From Pseudoduganella namucuonensis (GTDB taxonomy: Bacteria > Pseudomonadota > Gammaproteobacteria > Burkholderiales > Burkholderiaceae_D), in NCBI RefSeq assembly GCF_900116645.1, contig NZ_FPBO01000007.1, positions 62,001-126,000 of the forward strand: a stretch of 64,000 nt of DNA. Reading direction: 5' to 3'. Each line of letters starts with the position of its first letter. The first letter of the stretch is position 1. A program made the translations under genes and the position numbers. Below the pieces are notes generated by a model. That model was given only the letters and a program-made list of their open reading frames with translations. It was not told the origin of the DNA and did not search any database. Positions 16,023 through 28,682 of the stretch are shown in pieces.

Positions 16023-17288
16023 ATGGAAAAAGAAAAAATAATAGAATTACATCAACGGGTAATAGATCGACTTAACGCGACTAAGATCAAATATGAAGAC
16101 AATTCTGATTTTGATGAAGAAGAAGTGTCCGTCGACCTGACCATCAACTTCCCTTGTGGGCGGGCCACACGGACGATTTACCTATGGGACGAAAGCGACT
16201 TAGTAGAATTTGGAGCTATTGCGTTTGAAGACTTCACTCTATTAGGCGGATTCGCTGCAATTGCAAATAGGAAATCCGGAAGGATTGAGGGCATCTTGAG
16301 TGCACCTAGCCAGACTAAATCGCTAGTCTTGCGCAGGACAACTCTTCTTAAAGCTTTGGGACTTTCTGAAACGAACGGTCTGATTTCCAAAAACGTGCTT
16401 CCCTCGGACGATTCCAATGCACCTACGGTGTCATTTGGCCCGACGACAAAAATGGCAAAAATGCTCTCACAATCTCGAGACCAACTCGGGGTAAGCCTCT
16501 TCATCGAAACATCAAAGCAAACGACACACGATGCCGCTTTGGCTGGACTTGAAAAAGTTTCCAATTCGCTGTTTTTCGGTATTGATGTAAATGCAGAATT
16601 GCATTTCGCACTTCTACGCCATGCATCTTCTCGTCGACGCGGCGTGGCAAACCAAAGCAGGGCTACCCTTAACTATCCGAAGAACGAATATGACAAGGCC
16701 CCGATGGCGCTCTACTGGTATGCAAGATCGGCAGAAGGGATGCCCCTTCTTCAATTCTTAGCCTACTATCAAGTAATTGAGTACTATTACCCGATCTATT
16801 ACAACGCTGACATGAGTAAGAGAATTCGGGCAATTCTTAAACATCCCTCGTTCCGGATAGAAAATGATATCGACATAGCGAAAGTGATTGCCTCTTTGCG
16901 CGGGTCGCGGCACGGTAATGCTTCTGAACGAGATCAACTTCGTGCCACGTTAAAAGAATGTATCTCGCAGGAAGACATTAAGACGTTCCTTGCTGCTGAC
17001 CCAGACCGCGCCACCCACTTTCTTACAAAGTCAAAAGGGGTTACCTCATGTTTAGTCAATCCGGAAAATAGACAAGCTGACTTGGTTTACCAGACTGCTG
17101 AGCGTATTTACGACATACGTTGCAAAATCGTGCATACGAAAGGCGATTCAGAAGATGGTGAGGTTGAACTCTTGCTTCCATACTCCGCAGAGGCGGAACG
17201 CATGCACTTTGACATAGACCTCGCACGGTTCGTGGCAAGACAGATTCTTATCACATCCTCGCGGCGTCTGGAAACTCGGCCAAACTGA
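16023..17288 (+). CDS. Hypothetical protein with C-terminal HEPN-like domain (R-x4-H)
   Basis: 421 residues. An acidic N-terminal region (EDNSDFDEEEVSVDL) leads into a beta-rich part of unknown family. The C-terminal domain holds LLQFLAYYQVIEYYYP, a helix often seen before HEPN motifs, and then ERIYDIRCKIVHTKGD with Arg366 and His371, a clean R-x4-H. These are the expected catalytic residues of HEPN RNases. Low GC and rare-looking codon use match the preceding gene. The 164-bp gap could hold its own promoter. Its role is unproven; antiviral or toxin-like RNase activity is an inference from family and genomic setting. Confidence 0.7.
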   Translation: MEKEKIIELHQRVIDRLNATKIKYEDNSDFDEEEVSVDLTINFPCGRATRTIYLWDESDLVEFGAIAFEDFTLLGGFAAIANRKSGRIEGILSAPSQTKSLVLRRTTLLKALGLSETNGLISKNVLPSDDSNAPTVSFGPTTKMAKMLSQSRDQLGVSLFIETSKQTTHDAALAGLEKVSNSLFFGIDVNAELHFALLRHASSRRRGVANQSRATLNYPKNEYDKAPMALYWYARSAEGMPLLQFLAYYQVIEYYYPIYYNADMSKRIRAILKHPSFRIENDIDIAKVIASLRGSRHGNASERDQLRATLKECISQEDIKTFLAADPDRATHFLTKSKGVTSCLVNPENRQADLVYQTAERIYDIRCKIVHTKGDSEDGEVELLLPYSAEAERMHFDIDLARFVARQILITSSRRLETRPN

Positions 17289-17423
17289 CACCCCTAAATT
17301 CCAGATGCGAACGAAAGCCGAACAGCTCCGCTGAATTGAATATTCATTTTGGATAAATGCAGTTCCACGTTTCCACAGCATTATTTTCTTAGGCCACCAC
17401 AAACAATTTACCATGAAGAAAAA

Positions 17424-18179
17424 ATGAGCGCACAACTGCCAGAACCCGCCGACAAGGGCGACATTTGGAACAGAGTACTTCGCGCAACTCTCACCATGCC
17501 CGGTGCGCGAGTCGATCGCACAGCATTCCTCCATAAAGAATTTTCCAAGCACTTTCCGTTAGAAATTGTTGAAAGTGCAATTTCAAAAACACCAGCGCAA
17601 GCCGGAATACCCGCTGTTACAATTCGCAGAATTGCGGAGTCGTCAATTTCATGGCATCGCTCAGGTGTAACAGCCGCATCATTTGCTGCGGGCTTACCTG
17701 GCGGATGGTGGATGGCCGGAACCATGCCGGCAGATCTCACTCAGTTCTTTTGGCATATTGCAGTCGTTTTACAAAAACTCGCTTATTTGCACGGCTGGCC
17801 TGAGTTGCTAATAAATGGTGAGGAGCTAGACGATGAAACGCTTCACATATTTACAATCTTTGTGGGTGTTATGTTCGGCGCCACTGGTGCTGGAAAGCTA
17901 CTTGCCCAACTCAGTGAACGGCTTAGCGAGCAAATTGCCACGCGCCTTCCGAAGGAGGCCCTAACGAAGTGGGGGCTCTACAGGCTAGCTAGGAGTATCG
18001 CCAAGTGGATCGGAGTCAAATTGACGAAGGAAAGCTTCTCACGTGTCTTATCAAAAGCAATTCCGGTATTGGGGGCTTTCGTATCAGGTACCATTACATG
18101 GATTTCCATCTCCCAAATGAGCAACCGACTTCTGACGCATTTAGAAAAGCTTCATCCACACACAGGTACGACCGACTGA
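17424..18179 (+). CDS. EcsC-like protein
   Basis: 251 residues. Two stretches match the EcsC family pattern: FAAGLPGGWWMAGTMPADL followed by a helix ending KLAYLHGWPEL, and near the C-terminus KAIPVLGAFVSGTITW. Between them is an amphipathic, Lys/Arg-containing helical part. EcsC-family proteins are poorly understood and may associate with membranes. The chosen ATG gives MSAQLPEPADKGD; a longer frame opens at 17349 without a ribosome site. It lies 135 bp after the second HEPN-like gene on the same strand and shares its low GC. Confidence 0.65.
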   Translation: MSAQLPEPADKGDIWNRVLRATLTMPGARVDRTAFLHKEFSKHFPLEIVESAISKTPAQAGIPAVTIRRIAESSISWHRSGVTAASFAAGLPGGWWMAGTMPADLTQFFWHIAVVLQKLAYLHGWPELLINGEELDDETLHIFTIFVGVMFGATGAGKLLAQLSERLSEQIATRLPKEALTKWGLYRLARSIAKWIGVKLTKESFSRVLSKAIPVLGAFVSGTITWISISQMSNRLLTHLEKLHPHTGTTD

Positions 18180-18239
18180 TTACTAATCTTTCTCAAAGCA
18201 AAGTCACATACTAATATATCGGTACTCTATTTGAAGCAG

Positions 18240-18935
18240 CCGGCTGCTCTCACGTGTTGCTTTTGCAAGCTACGCCAAGCGCCGATGTCCAAGCATTTCT
18301 ATGCCTGTCTTGTCGATTGCCAGTTTGCGCTACACCTTGCGCTTAACGTGCGCCTAGGCTTGTTCGTTGAGGGTCAAATGCAGCGAGCAGAATTACATGA
18401 AAACAACTTTACATCCCCATTTTGCTCTTGGACGAACCCTTCAACGCGGCCGATTTATGGATGGCGTGGCCGACAACAAGAAAAATGCGTTGCTTTTTCT
18501 CCAGTCAAGAGGCACTTGAGAAAAGTGATGAAGGTGCTGGAGTCAATGGTACCTTCAAAGATCATATAACGAAAATCGCCGTGCGGACTGACGGCCGAGA
18601 GCCGTGTGCGTACAAGAACCGCGTCATGTGCCCACGCCTGACACAACGGCTTCTGCGCCGTGAAGCCCAGCAGTTGCATACTGCGGCTAACGGCAGATAA
18701 GGCCAGCGACTTACCGAACTGCGCTCGATCAGGGCGCCGACGAGGGACGGGGCCACAGGCCGATAAAAGTTCAAATTGCTGCGGCGAGTGTTCCCAGATG
18801 TTATGCCGTTCGGACATTCAGACCAAATGCCGCTACCACTTGGGTAACGGGCTGATCTCCACGCACCGCCTTCACGGCTTTTTGACGCATCGTTTCAGGA
18901 CTTCATAGCTGTGCGCCCGGCCATCGGAGAAACGA
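18240..18935 (-). pseudogene. Remnant of an IS630-family transposase
   Basis: Reading the minus strand in shifting frames recovers ordered pieces of an IS630 transposase. First comes an N-terminal helix-turn-helix (VTQVVAAFGLNVRTA), then SLVGALIERS, then FGKSLALSAVSRSMQLLGF with TAQKPLCQAWAHDA. These are followed by SAVSPHGDFRYMIFEGTID, then VVGHAIHKSAALKG (the VDGHPxH region) and LNEQA*AHVKRKV*RKLAIDK. At least two frameshifts, two in-frame stops (one likely Trp to TAG) and an internal deletion between QAWAHDA and the RLSAVSP block make it inactive. The terminal inverted repeats were not located. Confidence 0.75.
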
Positions 18936-19026
18936 TTAGATTGCACGCCAATATTAATCTTCATGTGGCATTACCGTCGAAAACTTTAGTACCGTTGAAC
19001 CCATCTAATAGAGAAATATATCCAAT

Positions 19027-19704
19027 ATGGAAAAATTCGTAGAAATTCTTCGAGATATTATAAAATCTCATTCCAAGATGTGCCTGATCTTTGGAGTTCT
19101 ATTTGTCCTTCTGGGTGTTACTGGTGGCATAACTTACAACTCTTGGCTACCCATATCAGATCAATGGGGACAAATTACTCTAGCAGTTATTGGTTTAATA
19201 TTAATTGCTATTAGCTTCACAGATTCCAAATCTTCATGTTTACTTACTCAAAGAAATATACAAAAATTGGGAATTAAAATAACATACCCCCATAGCAATG
19301 AACGAGTCTACGGAAAAATCCGTGTCGTCGTCACAAGCAAAGAAGCGATACCAGAAGGTTTTCAATTGCACATTCTTCGTGGATACCCTTCCGGGGGCAT
19401 AGTTCCAAATACAAAAGCTAGCCAAGAGGGCGACAAACTTAAATGGACCACCTACGACTTTGATATAGGCGGAGCCAGCAATGAGACGAGAACTATTGAG
19501 GCATGGTTGGTTGGCCCCGCAGGGACTGCGCTGCTCTCCAATTGGGAAGCAAATCACAAAATATTGGCAGCAGCAAACAGAACTCTGAAAGATTTAGGAG
19601 CAAACAAGATAACCTGGTTCCCGCCCATAACAGCACTCACACCTGATATGCATCATTGTTGCTCAGTCGTTGTCTCAAGAGCGGAACGTGATAGCAATTC
19701 CTAG
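19027..19704 (+). CDS. Hypothetical protein with two N-terminal membrane segments
   Basis: 225 residues. Two hydrophobic segments (MCLIFGVLFVLLGVTGGI and ITLAVIGLILIAISF) are joined by a short loop. A soluble domain of about 150 residues follows, with beta-like patterning (KLGIKITYPHSNERVYGKIRVVV). The later part contains TIEAWLVGPAGTALL and a double Cys is absent apart from HHCCSVVV near the end. It is AT-rich like the rest of the island. The family is not recognised. It may belong with the HEPN/EcsC genes, though the IS remnant separates them. Confidence 0.6.
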   Translation: MEKFVEILRDIIKSHSKMCLIFGVLFVLLGVTGGITYNSWLPISDQWGQITLAVIGLILIAISFTDSKSSCLLTQRNIQKLGIKITYPHSNERVYGKIRVVVTSKEAIPEGFQLHILRGYPSGGIVPNTKASQEGDKLKWTTYDFDIGGASNETRTIEAWLVGPAGTALLSNWEANHKILAAANRTLKDLGANKITWFPPITALTPDMHHCCSVVVSRAERDSNS

Positions 19705-20083
19705 AATAATTCCCCACTCTTAGATCTTGGTTTTCGCCGCTACCACTTCAATTCACAGCGACCGGATCCATTTTCTCTCGTTAACGAGCTCCACGCCGTG
19801 GACGATGCAATCTGGTCGTTCACGTCACTCTTCGCGACGCCACTGCCACGATTCTCGGGCATCATTCTCGCGCAGGGGAGTTAATCTTTTACGCCATGTG
19901 GCATTTGCGTCTTAATTTCGCTTGGGACAGGCGGAGATTGCGTCGCTAAGCCAGCGATAGGCAATTAAGTGATGTGGAATGGGGTGGCATTACCAGCCTG
20001 CAACACCAATCCAGCGACCGGGTGTACACCGGCGCCAGCCAATGTTAAGGTGTTATCACCTTGACGGCAGGCACCTACCCCCC
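19705..20083. other. Right junction of the accessory island, no gene seen
   Basis: GC rises back towards the host level here. Short frames (one of 62 codons) lack protein character. A small hairpin AAGGTG-TTAT-CACCTT lies just before the kinase gene, around 20048–20063. The tract may contain scrambled mobile-element sequence, but no element was identified. Confidence 0.35.
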
Positions 20084-23161
<3,078 letters not shown>

Positions 23162-23245
23162 CCGGCGATCAGGCAGTCAGCCAAGCGGCCGGCTCAGCGA
23201 CTCCGGCGATTCCGACGACTCAACGGCTCGGCGACGACGCCGGCG

Positions 23246-23635
23246 TCATCCCGTCTGCCGCGCGTAGCTTACCGTCAGCATTTCCCACTGGTGGCCGTCG
23301 GGCTCGTTCCAGTACACGCCGTTGCCGCCGAACTGCGTGCTGACCTGGCGGTCGTCCGGACCGCGCACTGCGCTGCGGTAGGGAATACCTTCCGCCTTGA
23401 GCCGCGCCAGGATGGTGTCGAACTCGTCCTGGCTGACGCGGAAGCAGTAGTGGTGCACCGGATAGGAGTCCGCCGTCTCCACGAAATCCAGGGTCAGCCC
23501 GTCATTGATGAAGACCGGCGAGAACGGCCCCAGCGCGGTCTCCGCCCACGGCACGCCGAGGATCTCGGCCAGCCGCTGCGCCGACGCCACCTTGTTGTGG
23601 GACGGCACGATGAAATGGTCCAGTTGAATAGCCAT
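23246..23635 (-). CDS. VOC (glyoxalase/bleomycin-resistance) family protein
   Basis: 129 residues starting MAIQLDHFIVPSHNK, with a His in the first beta strand (LDHFIV) and the paired beta-alpha-beta pattern of vicinal oxygen chelate proteins. YWNEPDGHQWEMLTV near the C-terminus provides the second metal-binding area (Glu). Single-domain, so probably a dimer. Reaction unknown. It starts a few tens of bases after the deacetylase-like gene on the same strand, so the two may be co-transcribed. Confidence 0.85.
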   Translation of the reverse strand: MAIQLDHFIVPSHNKVASAQRLAEILGVPWAETALGPFSPVFINDGLTLDFVETADSYPVHHYCFRVSQDEFDTILARLKAEGIPYRSAVRGPDDRQVSTQFGGNGVYWNEPDGHQWEMLTVSYARQTG

Positions 23636-23663
23636 CGTTCACCTCCATGGCAAGCGGCGCGGC

Positions 23664-24590
23664 TCAGATCTCCGCCAGCGCCTTCACATGCGCGACCACG
23701 CTGCGTCCCAGCGCGGACAAGTTGTAACCGCCCTCCAGGCAGCTGACGATGCGGCCCTGCGCGTGCTCCCTGGCCACCGCCATCACCTGCTCGGTCAGCC
23801 AGGCGTAGTCGGCCTCCACCAGCCCCATGCCGCCGATGTCGTCCTCGCGGTGGGCGTCGAAGCCAGCCGAGATGAAGATCATCTCCGGCTTGAAGGCGTG
23901 CAGCGCGGGCAGCCAGCGCTCCATCACCAACTGGCGCACGCCTTCCCCCTTGGTATGCCTCGGCACCGGCACGTTGACGCGGTTGGGCGTGTCCGGCCGC
24001 AACTCGGTGTAGGGATAGAACGGGTGCTGGAAGAAGCTCACCATCAGCGCGCGCGGCTCGTCGAGCAGGGCCTCCTCGGTGCCGTTGCCGTGGTGGACGT
24101 CGAAATCGACGACGGCCACGCGCCCCAGCCCGCGCACGTCGAGCGCGTGCTTGGCGGCGATGGCGATGTTGTTGAACAAGCAGAAGCCCATCGGCTCGCC
24201 GGGCCGCGCGTGGTGGCCGGGCGGGCGGATGGCGCAGAAGGCGTTCTGGATCTCGCGGTCGATCACCGCGTCGGTCGCCGCCACGGCCGCGCCGGCGGCG
24301 CGCAGCGCGGCCTGCCAGCTATAGCGGTTGAGCGAGGTGTCGCCGTCGATCGGGTAGTACTCGCCCACCGCCGGCACGTTGTCGCGCACGATGGCGATGG
24401 CGTTGCGGCTGTGGTTGCGCTCGATGTCGGACAACTGGGCCAGCGGCGCGCTGCGGTGCTCCAGCAAGTCCGCGATGTGCGAGTTGATGAGCTGGTCGGC
24501 GATGGCCTGCAGGCGCGCGGGCGACTCGGGATGCCAGTCCCCCATTTCGTGGCGCTGGCAATCGGGGTGGGTGTAAATGGCTGTGCTCAT
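23664..24590 (-). CDS. Histone-deacetylase-family zinc hydrolase
   Basis: 308 residues. Key family motifs are present: RPPGHHARP (His126–His127), GFCLFNNIAIAA, the metal site VDFDVHHGNGT (Asp164, His166) and AGFDAHREDD. The C-terminal EGGYN carries the conserved Gly-Gly-Tyr. Bacterial members act as polyamine, acetoin-related or protein deacetylases; the substrate is not evident here. Divergent from the moxR gene. Confidence 0.92.
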   Translation of the reverse strand: MSTAIYTHPDCQRHEMGDWHPESPARLQAIADQLINSHIADLLEHRSAPLAQLSDIERNHSRNAIAIVRDNVPAVGEYYPIDGDTSLNRYSWQAALRAAGAAVAATDAVIDREIQNAFCAIRPPGHHARPGEPMGFCLFNNIAIAAKHALDVRGLGRVAVVDFDVHHGNGTEEALLDEPRALMVSFFQHPFYPYTELRPDTPNRVNVPVPRHTKGEGVRQLVMERWLPALHAFKPEMIFISAGFDAHREDDIGGMGLVEADYAWLTEQVMAVAREHAQGRIVSCLEGGYNLSALGRSVVAHVKALAEI

Positions 24591-24726
24591 GTCTCGTTTC
24601 TATCCCGCCGTTATCAGGATGGCCGCCGCGCTTGTTCTCGCATAGAATCCATACTGGCCGGCATGGCGTGTTTTCAAGGTGCCGATGGCGCTAATCTACC
24701 ACTTCACTGGATAATAACAAAAAACC

Positions 24727-25647
<921 letters not shown>

Positions 25648-25650
25648 GCC

Positions 25651-26667
25651 ATGCTGGCGGCCGCGCGCGGACTGACCGACCGCCTGTTGTTCCGGTTGCG
25701 CAAGGTGACGAACCGCTTGCTGTTCCAGCTGCGCGACAGCGAGCCCGGCAGCGTGGTGCTGGTGATGCGCCGGGTCTTCATCGTGCCCACCAAGCCGGGC
25801 ATGGCGTTTGTCGCGCTGCTGCTGATCATGCTGATCGGCTCCATCAACTACACGCTGGGCCTGGGCTTCGCGCTGACCTTTTTCACCGGCGCCTGCGCCG
25901 TGGCCGACATGGTGATGACGGCCCGCAACCTGGCGCTGCTGCGCCTGTCGCCCGGCCGCGCGCAGCCGGTGTTCTCCGGGCAGGAGGCGCAGTTCGAACT
26001 GCTCGTGCACAACGACACGCCGCGCGACCGCTACGCCATCCTGCTGGGCTTCCACCACGACGGCGAACCGCGCCACCCGGTGGACGTGCCCGCCGGCGCC
26101 GCCGCGGCGGTGGCGCTGTCGGCCGCCACCGAGGGGCGCGGCTGGCTGCCCGCGCCGCGGGTGCGCCTGGTGACGCGCTTTCCGCTGGGCCTGTTCCGCG
26201 CCTGGAGTTACTGGCAGCCGGACCTGAAGGCGCTGGTCTACCCGGCGCCGGAGGCCGGCGCGCCGCCGCTGCCGCTGAGCGGCGCCGCCAGCGAGGACGG
26301 CCACGGCCAGGTCGGGCTGGACAACTTCGCCGGCATCCGCAGCTACCAGCCGGGCGACCCGATGCGGCACCTGGCCTGGCGCCAGATCGCGCGCCACGAC
26401 CCGGCGCTGGGCGGGCAACTGGTGACCAAGCATTTCGAGGGCGGCGCGGTGGCCGAGATGATGTTGGACTTCAACGAGCTGCCCGCCAACATGGACCTGG
26501 AATTGCGGCTCTCGCGCATGACGCGCTGGGTGCTGGAGGCCGAGCAGCGCGCGCTGCCGTACGCCTTCCGCATCGGCCACCACAGCTATCCGCCGGCCGT
26601 GGGCGACGCGCACCGCGCCGCCTGCCTGCGGGCCTTGGCGCTGTATGGGCAGGAGGCGTTCGGATGA
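25651..26667 (+). CDS. DUF58 domain-containing protein
   Basis: 338 residues with two hydrophobic segments near the N-terminus (GMAFVALLLIMLIGSINYTLG, LGFALTFFTGACAVADMVM). A soluble region follows with the DUF58 signature GQVGLDNFAGIRSYQPGDP and RHLAWRQIAR. DUF58 proteins are VWA-like partners of MoxR. The gene overlaps the next by ATGA, indicating translational coupling. Confidence 0.9.
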   Translation: MLAAARGLTDRLLFRLRKVTNRLLFQLRDSEPGSVVLVMRRVFIVPTKPGMAFVALLLIMLIGSINYTLGLGFALTFFTGACAVADMVMTARNLALLRLSPGRAQPVFSGQEAQFELLVHNDTPRDRYAILLGFHHDGEPRHPVDVPAGAAAAVALSAATEGRGWLPAPRVRLVTRFPLGLFRAWSYWQPDLKALVYPAPEAGAPPLPLSGAASEDGHGQVGLDNFAGIRSYQPGDPMRHLAWRQIARHDPALGGQLVTKHFEGGAVAEMMLDFNELPANMDLELRLSRMTRWVLEAEQRALPYAFRIGHHSYPPAVGDAHRAACLRALALYGQEAFG

Positions 26668-28682
26668 GCCTCGCCGCGCGCTTGTCGCGCCCCTTCTCCC
26701 AGCCCCTGCCGCGCGACAAGGCCGACACGCTGTTGCTGCTGCTCGCCGCGCTGGCGGTGCTGGCGCCCCACTTCGGCCACCTGCCGCTGTGGACCAGCGC
26801 CGCCGTCTGCGCCACGCTGGCCTGGCGCGCCAGCATCACGCTGCGCGGCCGCCGCATGCCGCCGCTGTGGCTGCTGCTACCCATCTCCATCGCGTCGATG
26901 GCGGGCGTCTATTATTCCTACCGCACGCTGCTCGGGCGCGACGCCGGCGTCGCCATGCTGGCCCTGCTGCTGGCCTTCAAGCTGCTGGAAATGCACGCCC
27001 GGCGCGACCTGTTCGTGGTGATCTTCCTCAGCTTTTTCCTGCTGCTGACCACCTTCTTCTACACCCAGACCATCTTCTCCGCCGTGGTCATGGCGGCCAC
27101 CATCGTGCTGCTGCTGGCCACGCTGATGACCTTCCAATACACCGGCACGGTGCCCCCGCTCAAGCGCCGGCTGCGCGCCGCCGCCGGGATCTTCCTGGTG
27201 GCCAGCCCGCTGGCGCTGCTGCTGTTCTTCGCGTTCCCCCGCATCCAGGGCCCGCTGTGGGGTTTGCCGGGCGACGCGCGCAGCGGCAAGAGCGGCATGT
27301 CGGACACGATGTCGCCCGGCTCCGTGTCGGACCTGGCGCTGTCCGACGAGATCGCCTTCCGGGTGCGCTTCCACGGCGAGCAGCCGGCGCAGCGCCAGCT
27401 GTACTGGCGCGGCATCGTGCTGGGCGGTTTCGACGGCCGCACCTGGACCCGCACCAGCCGCCCGCTATACTGGGACGGCGAAACCACCAGGGACCTGGGC
27501 ATCAGCGTCAGCGGCGGGCCGCTGCGCCACGAGATCACGATGGAGGCCACCGGCAAGCGCTGGCTGTTCAACCTGGAGCTGACGGTGCCCGACGTCGACC
27601 TGGCCGGCCTGCGCACCGGCACCAGCGACGAGCTGGAGCTGTACACCCAGTCCCCCATCTACCAGCGCGTGCGCTACCAGGCGCGCGCCTACCTGCTGCA
27701 CCAGTGGCAGCCCGGCCTGTCGCCGGAGCGCCTGCGGCGCTGGCTGCGCCTGCCGCAAGGCTACAACCCGCGCACCCTGGCGCTGGCCGCGAGCCTGCGC
27801 CGGGACGGCGACCCGGCCGCCTCGGCGCAGGCGGTGCTGTCCATGTTCCGCCAGCAGCGCTTCTTCTACACGCTGGAGCCGCCGCTGCTGGGCCGCGATT
27901 CTGTCGACGATTTCCTGTTCAACAGCAAGGCCGGCTTTTGCGAACACTACGCCAGCGCCTTCGTGGTGCTGATGCGCGCCATGGGCATCCCGGCGCGCGT
28001 GGTCACCGGCTACCAGGGCGGCGAGCTTAATCCGGTGGACGGTTACCTGGTCGTGCGCCAATCCGACGCCCACGCCTGGGCCGAAATCTGGCTGCCCAGC
28101 CGGGGCTGGGCGCGGGTGGACCCGACCGCCGCAGTGGCGCCCAGCCGCATCGAGCAAAACCTGGCCCGCGCCATGCCGCAGCGCGCCCCCTTCGGCCTGG
28201 AGGGGCTGATGGAATTGCAGAACGACCGCAATTCGTGGCTGGCGCAACTGCGATTTGCCAGCCACGCGATGAATAATGCCTGGAATCAATGGGTCCTCGA
28301 TTACAATCCTGAGAGGCAGCGCAGTTTCCTTGAGGAACTAGGCTCCGCCGTGGTGAACTGGCGCGGCGGCGCCGCCCTGGGCGCAATCGCGCTATTGTTG
28401 CTGCTGTGGCGCGCGCTGCGCGCCAGGACCGGGCGGGACCCGGTGGACGCCGCCTACGACGCCTTTTGCCGGACCATGGCCAAACGCGGCATGGGGCGCG
28501 CCATCGACGAGGGGCCGCGCGGCTACGCGCTGCGCCTGATGGACATGGATATACCGGACGAGAAGAAGGCCGCGATGCGCGACTTCCTGGAATTGGTCGG
28601 CACGCTCAAATACGCGGCGCCGGCTGGAGATACAACCGCGCCGCTGAAAAAGCTGGCCACGCTGCTGACACTATCACGATGA
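26664..28682 (+). CDS. TgpA-like membrane transglutaminase (DUF3488/DUF4129)
   Basis: 672 residues. The N-terminal third has several transmembrane helices (DUF3488). A large periplasmic part follows with the transglutaminase-like triad region: Cys in SKAGFCEHYASAFV (about residue 427), His in DAHAWAEIW and Asp in ARVDPTAAVAP. A further helix (ALGAIALLLLLWRALRA) and a DUF4129-like tail close the protein. Homologue TgpA of Pseudomonas is essential for growth. Overlaps both neighbours by ATGA. Confidence 0.92.
   Translation: MSLAARLSRPFSQPLPRDKADTLLLLLAALAVLAPHFGHLPLWTSAAVCATLAWRASITLRGRRMPPLWLLLPISIASMAGVYYSYRTLLGRDAGVAMLALLLAFKLLEMHARRDLFVVIFLSFFLLLTTFFYTQTIFSAVVMAATIVLLLATLMTFQYTGTVPPLKRRLRAAAGIFLVASPLALLLFFAFPRIQGPLWGLPGDARSGKSGMSDTMSPGSVSDLALSDEIAFRVRFHGEQPAQRQLYWRGIVLGGFDGRTWTRTSRPLYWDGETTRDLGISVSGGPLRHEITMEATGKRWLFNLELTVPDVDLAGLRTGTSDELELYTQSPIYQRVRYQARAYLLHQWQPGLSPERLRRWLRLPQGYNPRTLALAASLRRDGDPAASAQAVLSMFRQQRFFYTLEPPLLGRDSVDDFLFNSKAGFCEHYASAFVVLMRAMGIPARVVTGYQGGELNPVDGYLVVRQSDAHAWAEIWLPSRGWARVDPTAAVAPSRIEQNLARAMPQRAPFGLEGLMELQNDRNSWLAQLRFASHAMNNAWNQWVLDYNPERQRSFLEELGSAVVNWRGGAALGAIALLLLLWRALRARTGRDPVDAAYDAFCRTMAKRGMGRAIDEGPRGYALRLMDMDIPDEKKAAMRDFLELVGTLKYAAPAGDTTAPLKKLATLLTLSR

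Noticed and set aside
18231..18569. 112-codon plus-strand frame in the island
   Set aside because: Lies antisense to the IS630 remnant and has no protein-like pattern.
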